Part shown: one piece after another, positions 23,074-30,922 of the stretch
Layout: the number at the start of each line of letters is the position of its first letter
How positions within the stretch are numbered: the stretch's first letter is position 1
Source of the DNA: Bacteroidales bacterium
GTDB taxonomy: Bacteria > Bacteroidota > Bacteroidia > Bacteroidales > UBA932
Direction of reading: 5' to 3'
Assembly: GCA_016293535.1 (NCBI GenBank)
Contig: JAEDEB010000022.1
Span: 1-30,922 of the forward strand
Length of the DNA: 30,922 bases
The notes under the pieces: generated by a model
Database searches by the model: none
Told to the model about the DNA's origin: nothing
Seen by the model: only the letters and a program-made list of their open reading frames with translations
Position numbers and translations under genes: made by a program

Positions 23074-25235
23074 TACCAGTCGAAAAGGGTTCCCTGCACG
23101 GGAATTTCCGATATGTTAGTATCCTTGAGCATAGGCTCTTCCGAGTTGAGCTTCTGTTCGGGCAGCATGGCCAGGAAATCCTTCTCGCCTATGATTCTTA
23201 TTCCCAGTGCCGTCGCCTTCCTGATCTTCTCCGGGCCTGGTTTTTCTCCTGCCACTATGAAAGTTGTCTTGCGGCTTACCGAACTTCCGTTCCTGCCTCC
23301 GTTGGCTTCCACGAGATTCTTCATCGCTTCCCTCGGGATGCTGAAATTGCCAGTCACGAGGACTGTCTGTCCCGCGAGTATATCTGAAGCCTTTTCCACA
23401 TAACCCTCTGTCCGCAGATTCACGCCTGCCTCACGGAGCCTTCTCAGCATTTCGTGGTGCTTCGGGTCTGCGGCCCAGGCAAGGATGCTGTCGGCAATGA
23501 CCTCTCCGACGTCCCCGACGGCCAGCAACTGCTCGCGCGTGGCTGAGAGTATGCTGTCCATGTCACCGAAATGGCGGGCAATGGATTTCGCGGTCGTTTC
23601 TCCTATATGTCTGATTCCCAAGGCGAAGAGAACTCGCTCGAAAGGAACGTTGCAGCTGTCGGCTATGCTTTCCAGGAACCTCTGCGCCGATTTCTCCTTC
23701 CATCCGTCGAGGTGGAGAAGCATATTCGCTTCAAGGGAATAGAAATCCGCGACGTCGCGTACATAACCGTGGCTGAAAAGCTGGTCCACAGTAGCGTCTC
23801 CGGCAAGGATGTTCATCGCTTTGCGGCTGAGGAAATGGACCAGTTTCGCCTTTATCTGGGTAGGGCAGGTATCCGAATTCGGGCAGAACCACTTCGCTTC
23901 GCCCTCATCCCTTACCAGAGCGGCTCCGCAGTCCGGACATACTTTCGGAAAGTCAGGCTTGCGACAGAGTCCGTCGCGGCGGCTGAGTTCGACTCCCGTG
24001 ATTTTCGGTATGATTTCGCCGCCCTTCTCCACATAGACATAATCGCCGATGCGTATGTCGAGCAGTTCCATCTGGTCGGAATTGTGTAGAGATGCGCGTT
24101 TGACCACGGTTCCGCTCAGCTGGGCCGGTTCGAGATTGGCTACTGGCGTGATTGCCCCTGTCCTGCCTACCTGATAGTCGATGCTCAGGACCTTGGTGAG
24201 GGCCTGCTCAGCCTTGAACTTGTAAGCCACGGCCCAGCGTGGAGCCTTTGCGGTATATCCCAGAGCCTGCTGGTAGGGGAGTTCGTTGACCTTGATGACT
24301 ATGCCGTCGGTTGCGAAAGGGAGGAATTTCCTTTCTGTGTCCCAATAGTTGATGTACTCCTCTATTTCGGTGATATTGCGGCAGATGCGCCTTTTGTCGG
24401 AAACCGGGAGTCCCCACTTCATCGCAGCTTTCAGGGCCTGGTCGTGGGTCTGGAAAGGGAGATCCTCGCCGAGGAGATGGTACAAGGTACACTCGAGACC
24501 CCTCTTTGCAACCTCATCGGGATCGGTGAGTTTCAGGGAGCCTGCGGCCGCATTGCGCGGGTTTGCAAAACTTGGTTCCTCGTCCCTTTCCCTTTCGGCA
24601 TTGAGGCGGTCGAAATCCTTGTAGGGCATATAGATTTCCCCTCTTATCTCGAACTCCTCAGGCCATCCCCAGCCTGTAAGCCTCTGAGGTATGTTGCCGA
24701 TGCGGAGAACATTCCTTGTCACATCGTCACCAACAGAGCCGTCACCCCTGGTGAGGGCGCGGTAAAGCTTACCGTTCCTGTATGTCAGGCAGATGGCGGT
24801 TCCGTCGAATTTGAGCTCGCAACTGTATGTGAATGCGTCTCCTATGCCGCGTGAGACTCTGTCCGCAAAGTCCTCGATTTCCCCTATGTTGTAGGTATTT
24901 CCCAGACTGAGCATAGGGTATTTGTGTTCATATTGCTCGAATTCCTTTCCAGAGCCTCTCAGTCTTGTCTCCAGCTCTATGTCTGAGGCAGATTGTCCGG
25001 AATCAGCAGAGGTGGAGGTGCTGTTGCCGGCAAGGTCGCTGCCGACGGACTGGGTAGGGGAGTCGGGGCTCAGAAACTCTGGGTTCTCCGTTTCGAGGCG
25101 GATAAGCTCCGCCATCATCATATCGTATTCGTAATCGCTGACCACAGGCGAGTTCTCGACATAGTACAGCCGATTATTCTCCCTGATTTTCTCGCGAAGT
25201 TCCTCTATTCTGTTCAGTATTTCTGATTTCTCCAT
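23073..25235 (-). CDS. ligA: NAD+-dependent DNA ligase LigA
   Basis: LigA seals nicks in replication and repair using NAD+. With the ATG at 25235 it is 720 residues (an in-frame ATG at 25256 is possible). Domain Ia (1-66) holds the NAD-binding NNRLYYVENSPVVSDYEYD. The adenylation domain contains LSLGNTY (109-115) and the active-site lysine K142 in ELKFDGTAI (140-148), then RGDGSVGDDVT and IRGEIYMP. The OB fold has GRTGAITPVANLEP. A C4 zinc finger (VCPDCG, FCPNSDTCP), helix-hairpin-helix repeats (GIRHIGETTAKSIARHFG) and a BRCT domain (ILAGQTVLVTGNFS) follow. Odd: a Ser/Thr/Gly-rich insert of about 30 residues (69-98) lies just before MLSLGNTY, where most LigAs have a short linker. It is the first gene of a six-gene unit with its own promoter. 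Confidence 0.96.
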   Translation of the reverse strand: MEKSEILNRIEELREKIRENNRLYYVENSPVVSDYEYDMMMAELIRLETENPEFLSPDSPTQSVGSDLAGNSTSTSADSGQSASDIELETRLRGSGKEFEQYEHKYPMLSLGNTYNIGEIEDFADRVSRGIGDAFTYSCELKFDGTAICLTYRNGKLYRALTRGDGSVGDDVTRNVLRIGNIPQRLTGWGWPEEFEIRGEIYMPYKDFDRLNAERERDEEPSFANPRNAAAGSLKLTDPDEVAKRGLECTLYHLLGEDLPFQTHDQALKAAMKWGLPVSDKRRICRNITEIEEYINYWDTERKFLPFATDGIVIKVNELPYQQALGYTAKAPRWAVAYKFKAEQALTKVLSIDYQVGRTGAITPVANLEPAQLSGTVVKRASLHNSDQMELLDIRIGDYVYVEKGGEIIPKITGVELSRRDGLCRKPDFPKVCPDCGAALVRDEGEAKWFCPNSDTCPTQIKAKLVHFLSRKAMNILAGDATVDQLFSHGYVRDVADFYSLEANMLLHLDGWKEKSAQRFLESIADSCNVPFERVLFALGIRHIGETTAKSIARHFGDMDSILSATREQLLAVGDVGEVIADSILAWAADPKHHEMLRRLREAGVNLRTEGYVEKASDILAGQTVLVTGNFSIPREAMKNLVEANGGRNGSSVSRKTTFIVAGEKPGPEKIRKATALGIRIIGEKDFLAMLPEQKLNSEEPMLKDTNISEIPVQGTLFDW

Positions 25236-25315
25236 AAAAGCACTCTTCAAATGCATTTGACCGGGTTACGGTCACACTTCCTCACGCATATGCGCGGGCG
25301 CGTAGAGTAAAAACA

Positions 25316-25344
25316 CAAATTTAAGAATTTTCAAAAAATTACAA
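25316..25344 (-). promoter_or_regulatory. ligA-yihY-rel-...-ispG promoter
   Basis: On the minus strand, TTG (25344-25342), 18 bases, TAAATTTG (25323-25316). The leader of about 75 bases contains the palindrome CGCATATGCG (25285-25294). The -33 TTG lies within the T-rich tail of the upstream pfp terminator. Confidence 0.7.
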
Positions 25345-25381
25345 AATAGGTGACCTCAGTCTTTCGACGATGAGGTCACCT
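25330..25381 (-). terminator. Intrinsic terminator of pfp
   Basis: On the minus strand AGGTGACCTCA (25381-25371), a 12-base loop and TGAGGTCACCT (25358-25348) form a perfect 11-bp stem. It is followed by ATTTTGTAATTTTTTG. This is the strongest terminator in the window, 26 bases after the pfp stop. Confidence 0.85.
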
Positions 25382-25407
25382 TCAGAAATACCTGTCAGGG
25401 ACAGATG

Positions 25408-27057
25408 CTATTCGTGCTCGAGCTGGAGAGTCTTGGTAGTCTGATCGCAGACCTCAGACGGACCCCAGTACTGGATCGGGCCTGGATAAACGTATGCTGT
25501 CTCCCTTGCCCATTCGTCACGCTTGCTTGCGAAATACTTGAACGGCGCACCGTCAAGCTCTACGAGAGCCTTGCGGATAACCGGCTTCATCGCACCGTTG
25601 CGGCGCTCCATATTCATCATCATTGTGATAGGAACTCCGCCTGCAATCCACTCGGAAGCAGGGGCGGTGGTGTTCCTGATTACTGACATATAGCCGGTCT
25701 TGCCGTTGGCAATCAGGCGACTTGCATTGAAACCGAGAGAGTAGCAGTAGTCGGCATCATAGTTGGACGGAGCGGCGCATCGTCCCTCGTAACCGAAGAA
25801 ATGGTGCTGCGCGCTGAACTTGCCTGCGTACTTGCCCTCCTTCTTCCATGCAGCGAGTCTGCTTGCAACCATCTTGCTGAGAAGTTTCTCGGTCTCGATG
25901 AGGGATACCTGCACATTTCCGTGAGGGTCGCGGTCAAGACAGAGCTGGCGTGCAACGTCAGCAGGAAGAGACTCGAGCACTGCGAGGTTCTCAGGCAGAA
26001 TGCTGGACTTGACGAAAGTGATCTGCTCCTCGGCAGAAGCGAAAACACGGCTCTCGCCTGTAGCCGGATCGGTGAGGACCTCGTTGAGTTCGGCAATGAG
26101 CTTCTTGATTGCCGGAACGAACTCGATAAGTCCTTCAGGGACAAGCACTGTACCGAAGTTGAGCCCCCTTGAGGCACGCTCAGCAACAACGCCTGCAATG
26201 TAGTTCACGATATCGTCGAGGCTCTGTGCCTTGGCTTCGACTTCCTCGGAAATGAGGCAGATGTTAGGCTGGGTCTGGAGAGCGCACTCGAGAGCTATAT
26301 GGGAAGCGCTGCGGCCCATGAGCTTGATGAAATGCCAATATTTGCGTGCGGAATTGCAGTCGCGCTCGATGTTTCCGATGAGCTCGGAATATGTCTTGCA
26401 GGCAGTGTCGAAACCGAATGAGGTCTCGATCTGGGCATTCTTGAGGTCACCGTCGATGGTCTTTGGACAACCTATGACCTGAACGCCGTACTTCTTTGCT
26501 GCATAGTACTCTGCGAGTACGCATGCATTCGTGTTCGAATCGTCGCCGCCGATGATGACGAGAGCCTTGATGCCGAGTTCGCGGAGAATCTCTATGCCCT
26601 TTTCGAACTGCTCGGTCTTCTCGAGTTTGGTACGGCCGGAACCGATGATGTCGAAACCGCCGGTATTGCGGTAACTGTCAATCAGTTCGTCAGTGAATTC
26701 GATGTACTTGTGGTCAACGAGTCCGCCAGGGCCCATAAGGAATCCGTAAAGTTTGTTTTCCCTATTCAGGGACTTGACGCCGTCATACAGACCGGAAATG
26801 ACATTGTGTCCACCCGGAGCCTGTCCACCTGAAAGGATGATGCCGACGTTGAACTGAGGGACCTCTTTTGCCTCACCGGCTGCAAATTCCACGACAGGCA
26901 TTCCGTAAGTGTTAGGGAAAAGCGCCTTGATCTCGTCCTGGTTGCCGACGGACTGGGTAGCTGCGCCTTCGACAGCCTTCACCGGACCCTGAAGTGCCTT
27001 CGGAAGTTTTGGCTGATAAGCTGCGCGAGCTCTCTGAAGATTTGAGATTGTTGCCAT
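25408..27057 (-). CDS. pfp: Diphosphate--fructose-6-phosphate 1-phosphotransferase (PPi-PFK)
   Basis: This long-type phosphofructokinase uses pyrophosphate in place of ATP to make fructose 1,6-bisphosphate, reversibly, in the cytoplasm. The ATG at 27057 gives 549 residues (MATISNLQRARAAYQPKLP); an upstream TTG in frame is less likely. Motifs: GGQAPGGHN (77-85), the PPi-specific GGDDSN (170-175; ATP enzymes have GGDG), the catalytic PKTIDGDL (198-205) and substrate-binding MGRSASH (247-253). The long form with an inserted helical domain is typical of Bacteroidota, plants and spirochaetes. It lies downstream of the amylase gene on the same strand but has its own -7 box and a strong terminator, so it is probably transcribed alone. 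Codon choice appears tuned (few rare codons), in keeping with a highly expressed glycolytic gene. Confidence 0.96.
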   Translation of the reverse strand: MATISNLQRARAAYQPKLPKALQGPVKAVEGAATQSVGNQDEIKALFPNTYGMPVVEFAAGEAKEVPQFNVGIILSGGQAPGGHNVISGLYDGVKSLNRENKLYGFLMGPGGLVDHKYIEFTDELIDSYRNTGGFDIIGSGRTKLEKTEQFEKGIEILRELGIKALVIIGGDDSNTNACVLAEYYAAKKYGVQVIGCPKTIDGDLKNAQIETSFGFDTACKTYSELIGNIERDCNSARKYWHFIKLMGRSASHIALECALQTQPNICLISEEVEAKAQSLDDIVNYIAGVVAERASRGLNFGTVLVPEGLIEFVPAIKKLIAELNEVLTDPATGESRVFASAEEQITFVKSSILPENLAVLESLPADVARQLCLDRDPHGNVQVSLIETEKLLSKMVASRLAAWKKEGKYAGKFSAQHHFFGYEGRCAAPSNYDADYCYSLGFNASRLIANGKTGYMSVIRNTTAPASEWIAGGVPITMMMNMERRNGAMKPVIRKALVELDGAPFKYFASKRDEWARETAYVYPGPIQYWGPSEVCDQTTKTLQLEHE

Positions 27058-27092
27058 AAGATTATGTTGTAATTTATTGGATATCATTTAAT

Positions 27093-27136
27093 TGTGCCCA
27101 GGCACAGTTTCCGTGTAATCAGGGCTTGCACCTGAT
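27093..27136 (-). promoter_or_regulatory. Two small hairpins in the pfp leader
   Basis: The inferred pfp leader (about 80 bases) holds ATCAGG-TGCAAGC-CCTGAT (27136-27118), which starts at the expected transcription start, and the palindrome TGTGCC-TG-GGCACA (27106-27093). They may stabilise the message or bind a regulator; no known riboswitch is recognised. Confidence 0.4.
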
Positions 27137-27142
27137 GGCTGG

Positions 27143-27150
27143 CAAATTTA
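27143..27150 (-). promoter_or_regulatory. Promoter -7 box for pfp
   Basis: TAAATTTG on the minus strand, 85 bases upstream of the pfp ATG and just past the amylase stop. No TTG is found at the usual -33 spacing; the upstream 30 bases are almost pure A/T. Confidence 0.5.
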
Positions 27151-27170
27151 AAAAATTTTGAAAAATATAC

Positions 27171-28544
27171 CTATTTCAAGCGCAGTTTAAGGACAGTAAA
27201 ATCGTACGGTTTCACCTCTACCGTGACATCGAATCCGTCGTCCCTGATGAGGTATTGCGCATCGCCGCATGAAGGAAAGGCGGTCTCTGAAGAGGAAAGA
27301 GGGGCGAGCGGCAGATGTCCGGGGATGTGGACGCATACAGCCTCCTCGGTCTCGCTGAAGGAAGCCACCACAAGATACGCTTCTCCGTCTGACCCGGAAA
27401 TGGCGTCGCAGGTAAAGGCAGAGCTGGAGGAAGGCTCGCAGTAGCGGAGCCATGCGAAGTAGCGGGAGCGGTCGAAGGAACTGCAGTAACCGAGGTCGTG
27501 GATGTTTCCGACTGCGAACGCCGGTCTCTTGGAAAGGGCCAGACACTCGCGGTAACGGCTTAGCACGGACTTGTTTGGTGAACGGAAGGAATTGACTGTG
27601 GTCCAATTGAATATGCTCGTACGGCAATTGCCCTCACCATAGGCATCCTCGCCGAGTTCCTGTCCGAAATAGAGCATGAATGGCGCCGTGTTGAGAAGGC
27701 TTGCGACCGCAAGGGATGAATAGCCCCTTTCCGGGGTTCCGGCGAATTCGTGCGATGCGAGCCTGACCTCATCGTGGTTCTCCAGGAAGTTGAGCATGTG
27801 AGGCTGGAGATCGCCAAGGAACTGCCAGTTCCAGCTTATGGACTCGGCGCCAGTATGTTCAGTGACTATGCTCTTGAGAGTATCGTAGATACCGGATTTG
27901 TCGTAGAGGAGTTCGAAGCCGGCGTATTCGATGAAATTGCGGTAATTTCCGCGGTCGTAGGCTTCGCCTATGAACATGCACTCGGGGTATTGTTCACGAA
28001 TCTGTGCGGTGACCCAATGGAAGAAATCGCGGGGAACGAGTTCTATCATGTCGCAGCGGAATCCGTCGACGCCCATTCCGAGCCAGTAGAGAAGTATGTC
28101 CCTCATCTTTTCCCATGTCCCGGGTGCATTGTAATCTATCTTGTCGGTATCGCTCCAGTCATAGTCGAAATACCCGCATCTTGCGATACCGCCGCGTTCG
28201 TCGCAATAGTCGCGGCTGACGTGGTTGGGTATGAAGTCAATCAGCACCTTCAGTCCTGCGCGGTGGGTTCTGCGGACGAGATTGCGGAATTCGTCGATGC
28301 GTCGCCCGGGGTCCTTGGCGAGATAGGGGTTCACGTCATAGTAGTCGCTGATAGAATATGGACATCCGGGATTGCCTTTCACGAAGTCCTTTCCGCTGGC
28401 GTGCCGAATTATTCCAGTGTACCATATATGAGTGACTCCCAATGATTTGAAGTAGTCGAACGAGGCTTTGTCGAAGCTCTGGAAAAGGCCTCTTCCCCAA
28501 AGGCGTGTGAGGACCTGGTATATGATGGTGCTGGGCGCTGACAC
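27171..28544 (-). CDS. GH13 alpha-amylase family enzyme, cytoplasmic
   Basis: This glycoside hydrolase of family 13 should act on alpha-1,4 glucans such as glycogen or maltodextrins. I use the GTG at 28544, giving 458 residues (MSAPSTIIYQVLTRLWG); the frame is open to 28658 but the extra part contains the promoter box. There is no signal peptide, so it is probably cytoplasmic. The four GH13 regions are present: DFIPNH (103-108), GFRCDMIEL (161-169; nucleophile D165), FIGEAYD (191-197; acid/base E194) and FLENHDEV (253-260; H257, D258). A beta-sandwich C-terminal domain ends the protein. No susC/susD pair is nearby, unlike polysaccharide-utilisation loci, so a role in internal storage glucan turnover is more likely; with pfp next to it this would feed glycolysis. 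Exact specificity is unknown. Confidence 0.9.
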   Translation of the reverse strand: MSAPSTIIYQVLTRLWGRGLFQSFDKASFDYFKSLGVTHIWYTGIIRHASGKDFVKGNPGCPYSISDYYDVNPYLAKDPGRRIDEFRNLVRRTHRAGLKVLIDFIPNHVSRDYCDERGGIARCGYFDYDWSDTDKIDYNAPGTWEKMRDILLYWLGMGVDGFRCDMIELVPRDFFHWVTAQIREQYPECMFIGEAYDRGNYRNFIEYAGFELLYDKSGIYDTLKSIVTEHTGAESISWNWQFLGDLQPHMLNFLENHDEVRLASHEFAGTPERGYSSLAVASLLNTAPFMLYFGQELGEDAYGEGNCRTSIFNWTTVNSFRSPNKSVLSRYRECLALSKRPAFAVGNIHDLGYCSSFDRSRYFAWLRYCEPSSSSAFTCDAISGSDGEAYLVVASFSETEEAVCVHIPGHLPLAPLSSSETAFPSCGDAQYLIRDDGFDVTVEVKPYDFTVLKLRLK

Positions 28545-28610
28545 TGTAAAAAAGCAAGTTTGTGAAACAATCCCTGAGTGGCTCACCAAGGCTGTGCTCG
28601 GATTGGGCAG

Positions 28611-28618
28611 CAAAAATA
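28611..28618 (-). promoter_or_regulatory. Promoter -7 box for the amylase gene
   Basis: TATTTTTG on the minus strand, 66 bases upstream of the proposed GTG. No well-spaced TTG. It is interlocked with the divergent tamL box 11 bases away. Confidence 0.5.
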
Positions 28619-28629
28619 CAAACTTTTTG

Positions 28630-28637
28630 TAAATTTG
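28630..28637 (+). promoter_or_regulatory. Promoter -7 box for tamL
   Basis: TAAATTTG lies 32 bases upstream of the tamL GTG. A TTG at 28603-28605 is 24 bases away, longer than usual spacing. Confidence 0.5.
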
Positions 28638-28669
28638 CCGGGATAAGGACAGTTCCAAGCTGAACCAAG

Positions 28670-30856
28670 GTGAATAAACTGAGTGCGATATTCCTTGCGG
28701 CGGCAGCCCTCATCTCCGCATCCTGCAGTACTACGCGTGTACTCGGAGACGGAGAGTACCGTCTTGCCGGCAACAGCATAAAGGTACTCAACGACAAGCG
28801 TTTCGGGACTCATCAGCTGGAAAGGTACTACCAGCAGCCGGCCAACAACAGCTTCCTTTTCGGGTGGAGCCCGGGGCTGAGCATCTACAACTGGCAGAAC
28901 GGCAAGGGGAAGGGATGGGACAAGTTCGTGACCAAGATAGGTACGGCCCCGGTAATCTACAATCCCGATGCGGTCTCGAGTTCCGAGGAAAGCATACGCA
29001 ACCATCTCAAGTACATAGGCTACTATGATTCGAAGGTGGAGGGTGTGGTTTCCGTGAAAAAGAGAAGGGTATATGTCAACTACAATGTCGAACTTGGGCG
29101 GAGATATGTAATCGACAGCCTCGACTGGGACGTACCGGAAGGGGAGTTCGGCGACTGTTTCGCGCTCGACACCGCCAATATTTCCGTCCGCAGGGGAGAC
29201 ATGCTGTCGGAATCTGCCCTTGAGGCAGAAACTGTGCGCTCGAGCAAATATTTCAGGGACAACGGCTTCTACGGCTTCAACAAAACCTATTATTCCTTTG
29301 TAGCCGACACCCTCGGAAAACCCGACAGTGTCTCCCTGCATATGAGCATCAGGGACTACCCCCGCACAGCCTCCCCCGAGGAGGGCAAGCCTCTGAAGAA
29401 ATACACAATAGGCAAGGTCAGCATCACTCGTCCGGAAAGTTTGAAAATCAGGGAGAAAATCCTTACCGGGCTCAATACCATACGTCCTGGCGACACTTTC
29501 AGCGAATCCGAAGTCACAAGAACCTACGAGAGGCTCTCCGCGCTGAAGGTCTTCAACAGCGTCAATGTCAACCTCTCGGAAAGAGGCGAGAACCTCGTGG
29601 ACTGCGAGATTTCCCTCACATCCTCAAGGCAGCAGGGTTTCAAGGTCAACCTCGAGGCATCCACGAATTCCAGCGGCCTGTTCGGAATCTCACCACAGAT
29701 ATCCTACTATCACAAAAACATTTTCCACGGAGGAGAATGGCTGAATCTCGGTTTCATGGGCAACTTCCAGTTCAAGTTCAAGGACAAGGTACGCTCCAAC
29801 GAATTCGGTGTATCCGCAGGACTCAGCCTTCCCCGTTTCCTCGGGCTTCCGTACAGATATTTCCAGAGTGCCATCCCGCGCACAGACTTCAATTGCTCGT
29901 ACAATTACCAGAACAGGCCTGAATACCGCCGGGACATCATCTCCGCATCCTTCGGCTATACGGGTTCATACAGACAGCGTTTCTCCTACAAATTCTATCC
30001 GCTGCAGCTCAACATAGTCCACCTTTCCAATCTTGATGAAGGCTTTTACAACTCCATCAAGAACGACCCTTTCCTGAACAATTCTTACCGGGACCACTTC
30101 GATTTCGGCTCAGGGGCGATACTGTATTACACTACCAACAGCGACCCGAATCCTCAGGAGTCCTTCTTCTATTCGAAATTCCAGTTCGACATAGCAGGAA
30201 ACCTGCTCAGTGCCTTCAGACCCCTGATGAAAAAGGACGAAAACGGCTCCGGAAAGATATGGGGAACTCCTTTCTCGCAGTTCGTGAGGATGGAGGGCAC
30301 TTTGGGGCAGACCTGGCGTTTTGGCAGGAATGACGGCCAGGCCATTGCAGTGAGACTGCTTGCCGGCGCCGGTTTCGCATACGGAAACTCCAGCGTACTG
30401 CCTTTCGAGAAGCATTTCTATGCAGGAGGAGCCAACAGCCTCAGAGGTTGGCAGGCCAGGTCTGTCGGGCCTGGACTTGCAACCAAGGACACGACCTTCG
30501 TCATTCCCAACCAGACAGGTGACCTGAAGATGGAGGCCAATATCGAATACAGATTCGACCTCTTCTGGAAAATCGAAGGCGCCGCCTTTATCGACGCCGG
30601 CAACGTATGGACCATGAAGACGAACAAGGGAAACGACCCTGAATCATCCTCGGTGTTCACCTGGAAAAATTTCGGCCGAAGCATAGCTATGAACTGGGGC
30701 GTAGGTGTCAGGGCTGACTTCGGTTTCCTCGTCCTCCGTGTCGACTGGGGAATGAAGATACACGATCCCGCACGCGACCGGCGCTGGGTCAATCCGTCGC
30801 AATGGATACGGCGGGACGGTTGCGCGGTCCATTTCGGAGTCGGATATCCGTTCTAA
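28670..30856 (+). CDS. tamL: TamA/BamA-family outer-membrane lipoprotein (TamL)
   Basis: The 728-residue protein combines a lipoprotein signal (MNKLSAIFLAAAALISASC, C19) with POTRA-like repeats and an Omp85 barrel. This is the build of TamL, the lipidated TamA homologue of Bacteroidota, which works in outer-membrane biogenesis (inferred: with TamB, in protein or lipid transfer to the outer membrane). POTRA-type regions lie at about 90-340 (for example IRNHLKYIGYYDSKVEGVVS, and KIREKILTGLNTIRPGDTFS followed by YERLSALKVFNSVNVNLSE). The barrel starts near 345 and carries the conserved loop motif FYAGGANSLRGWQARSVGPG (about 583-602), equivalent to the VRGF motif. It ends with a terminal aromatic (GVGYPF). 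Start is a GTG; no other start precedes the signal peptide. No tamB is visible in the window. Confidence 0.9.
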   Translation: MNKLSAIFLAAAALISASCSTTRVLGDGEYRLAGNSIKVLNDKRFGTHQLERYYQQPANNSFLFGWSPGLSIYNWQNGKGKGWDKFVTKIGTAPVIYNPDAVSSSEESIRNHLKYIGYYDSKVEGVVSVKKRRVYVNYNVELGRRYVIDSLDWDVPEGEFGDCFALDTANISVRRGDMLSESALEAETVRSSKYFRDNGFYGFNKTYYSFVADTLGKPDSVSLHMSIRDYPRTASPEEGKPLKKYTIGKVSITRPESLKIREKILTGLNTIRPGDTFSESEVTRTYERLSALKVFNSVNVNLSERGENLVDCEISLTSSRQQGFKVNLEASTNSSGLFGISPQISYYHKNIFHGGEWLNLGFMGNFQFKFKDKVRSNEFGVSAGLSLPRFLGLPYRYFQSAIPRTDFNCSYNYQNRPEYRRDIISASFGYTGSYRQRFSYKFYPLQLNIVHLSNLDEGFYNSIKNDPFLNNSYRDHFDFGSGAILYYTTNSDPNPQESFFYSKFQFDIAGNLLSAFRPLMKKDENGSGKIWGTPFSQFVRMEGTLGQTWRFGRNDGQAIAVRLLAGAGFAYGNSSVLPFEKHFYAGGANSLRGWQARSVGPGLATKDTTFVIPNQTGDLKMEANIEYRFDLFWKIEGAAFIDAGNVWTMKTNKGNDPESSSVFTWKNFGRSIAMNWGVGVRADFGFLVLRVDWGMKIHDPARDRRWVNPSQWIRRDGCAVHFGVGYPF

Positions 30857-30860
30857 GTAA

Positions 30861-30922
30861 ATGGCCGCGTCCTTATCTACTATGAAATCATCCTACAACA
30901 ACGGTGTCATATACAACGGCAA
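30861..30922 (+). CDS. Possible start of an unidentified gene (truncated by window end)
   Basis: Five bases after the tamL stop, an ATG opens a frame (MAASLSTMKSSYNNGVIYNG) that stays open to the window edge; a second in-frame ATG is at 30882. It is too short to identify and does not look like the start of tamB. The close spacing makes co-transcription with tamL possible. Confidence 0.35.
   Translation, partial: MAASLSTMKSSYNNGVIYNG

Noticed and set aside
27151..27170. Terminator between the amylase gene and pfp
   Set aside because: The sequence is almost pure A/T with only a weak CAAA/TTTG pairing and no GC stem.
28545..28658. N-terminal extension of the amylase up to a TTG at 28658
   Set aside because: The extension has no homology-like features and contains the -7 box at 28611-28618; the GTG at 28544 directly precedes the conserved IIYQVLTRL start of the domain.

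Overview
The window is a stretch of ordinary Bacteroidales (Bacteroidota) chromosome. Three things point there. Nearly every gene start with room for a promoter carries the Bacteroidota -7 box TAnnTTTG, sometimes with a TTG about 18-19 bases upstream, and Shine-Dalgarno sequences are inconspicuous. The proteins include typical Bacteroidota forms: Rho with a long disordered insert, a lipoprotein TamA (TamL), the long PPi-dependent phosphofructokinase, and an IspG of the Bacteroidota type. The rsfS-ftsH-cdsA-psd block with a divergent biotin ligase also fits this phylum. Genus cannot be settled from the sequence alone. I see no rRNA, tRNA, CRISPR array, insertion sequence, phage gene or toxin/defence island, and I do not see a new biological system here.

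Layout, left to right. (1) 1-6007: leftward genes. lptD (LPS export) has its own promoter. It is followed by a second unit, rho-yhcH-like-mnmE; mnmE runs off the left edge. (2) 6009-8939: rightward genes for a secreted cell-wall amidase and, after an AT-rich 285-base gap, the replication initiator dnaA. (3) 9029-11811: leftward unit birA-pepD-rpe, convergent with dnaA; the junction holds a 24-base tandem repeat derived from the 3' end of rpe. (4) 11873-15788: rightward rsfS-ftsH-cdsA, a terminator, then psd from its own promoter (ribosome silencing, membrane proteolysis, phospholipid synthesis). (5) 15837-25235: a tight leftward six-gene unit ligA-yihY-rel-Ig-like lipoprotein-outer-membrane barrel-ispG. 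Its junctions are overlaps or gaps of at most about a dozen bases, so it is probably one transcript of about 9.5 kb. (6) 25408-28544: leftward pfp and a cytoplasmic GH13 alpha-amylase, each with a promoter-like -7 box. (7) 28670 to the end: rightward tamL, then the first codons of a possible unidentified gene.

The common thread is housekeeping: envelope biogenesis (lptD, tamL, cdsA, psd, amidase, two uncharacterised envelope proteins), information processing (rho, dnaA, ligA, mnmE, rsfS), stress and quality control (rel, ftsH), and central metabolism (rpe, pfp, amylase, ispG, birA, pepD). The points most worth a second look are the Rho insert with four 42-base repeats, an IspG that seems to have lost most of its middle domain, terminators fused to the next gene's promoter at three tandem junctions, and the rpe-tail repeat.
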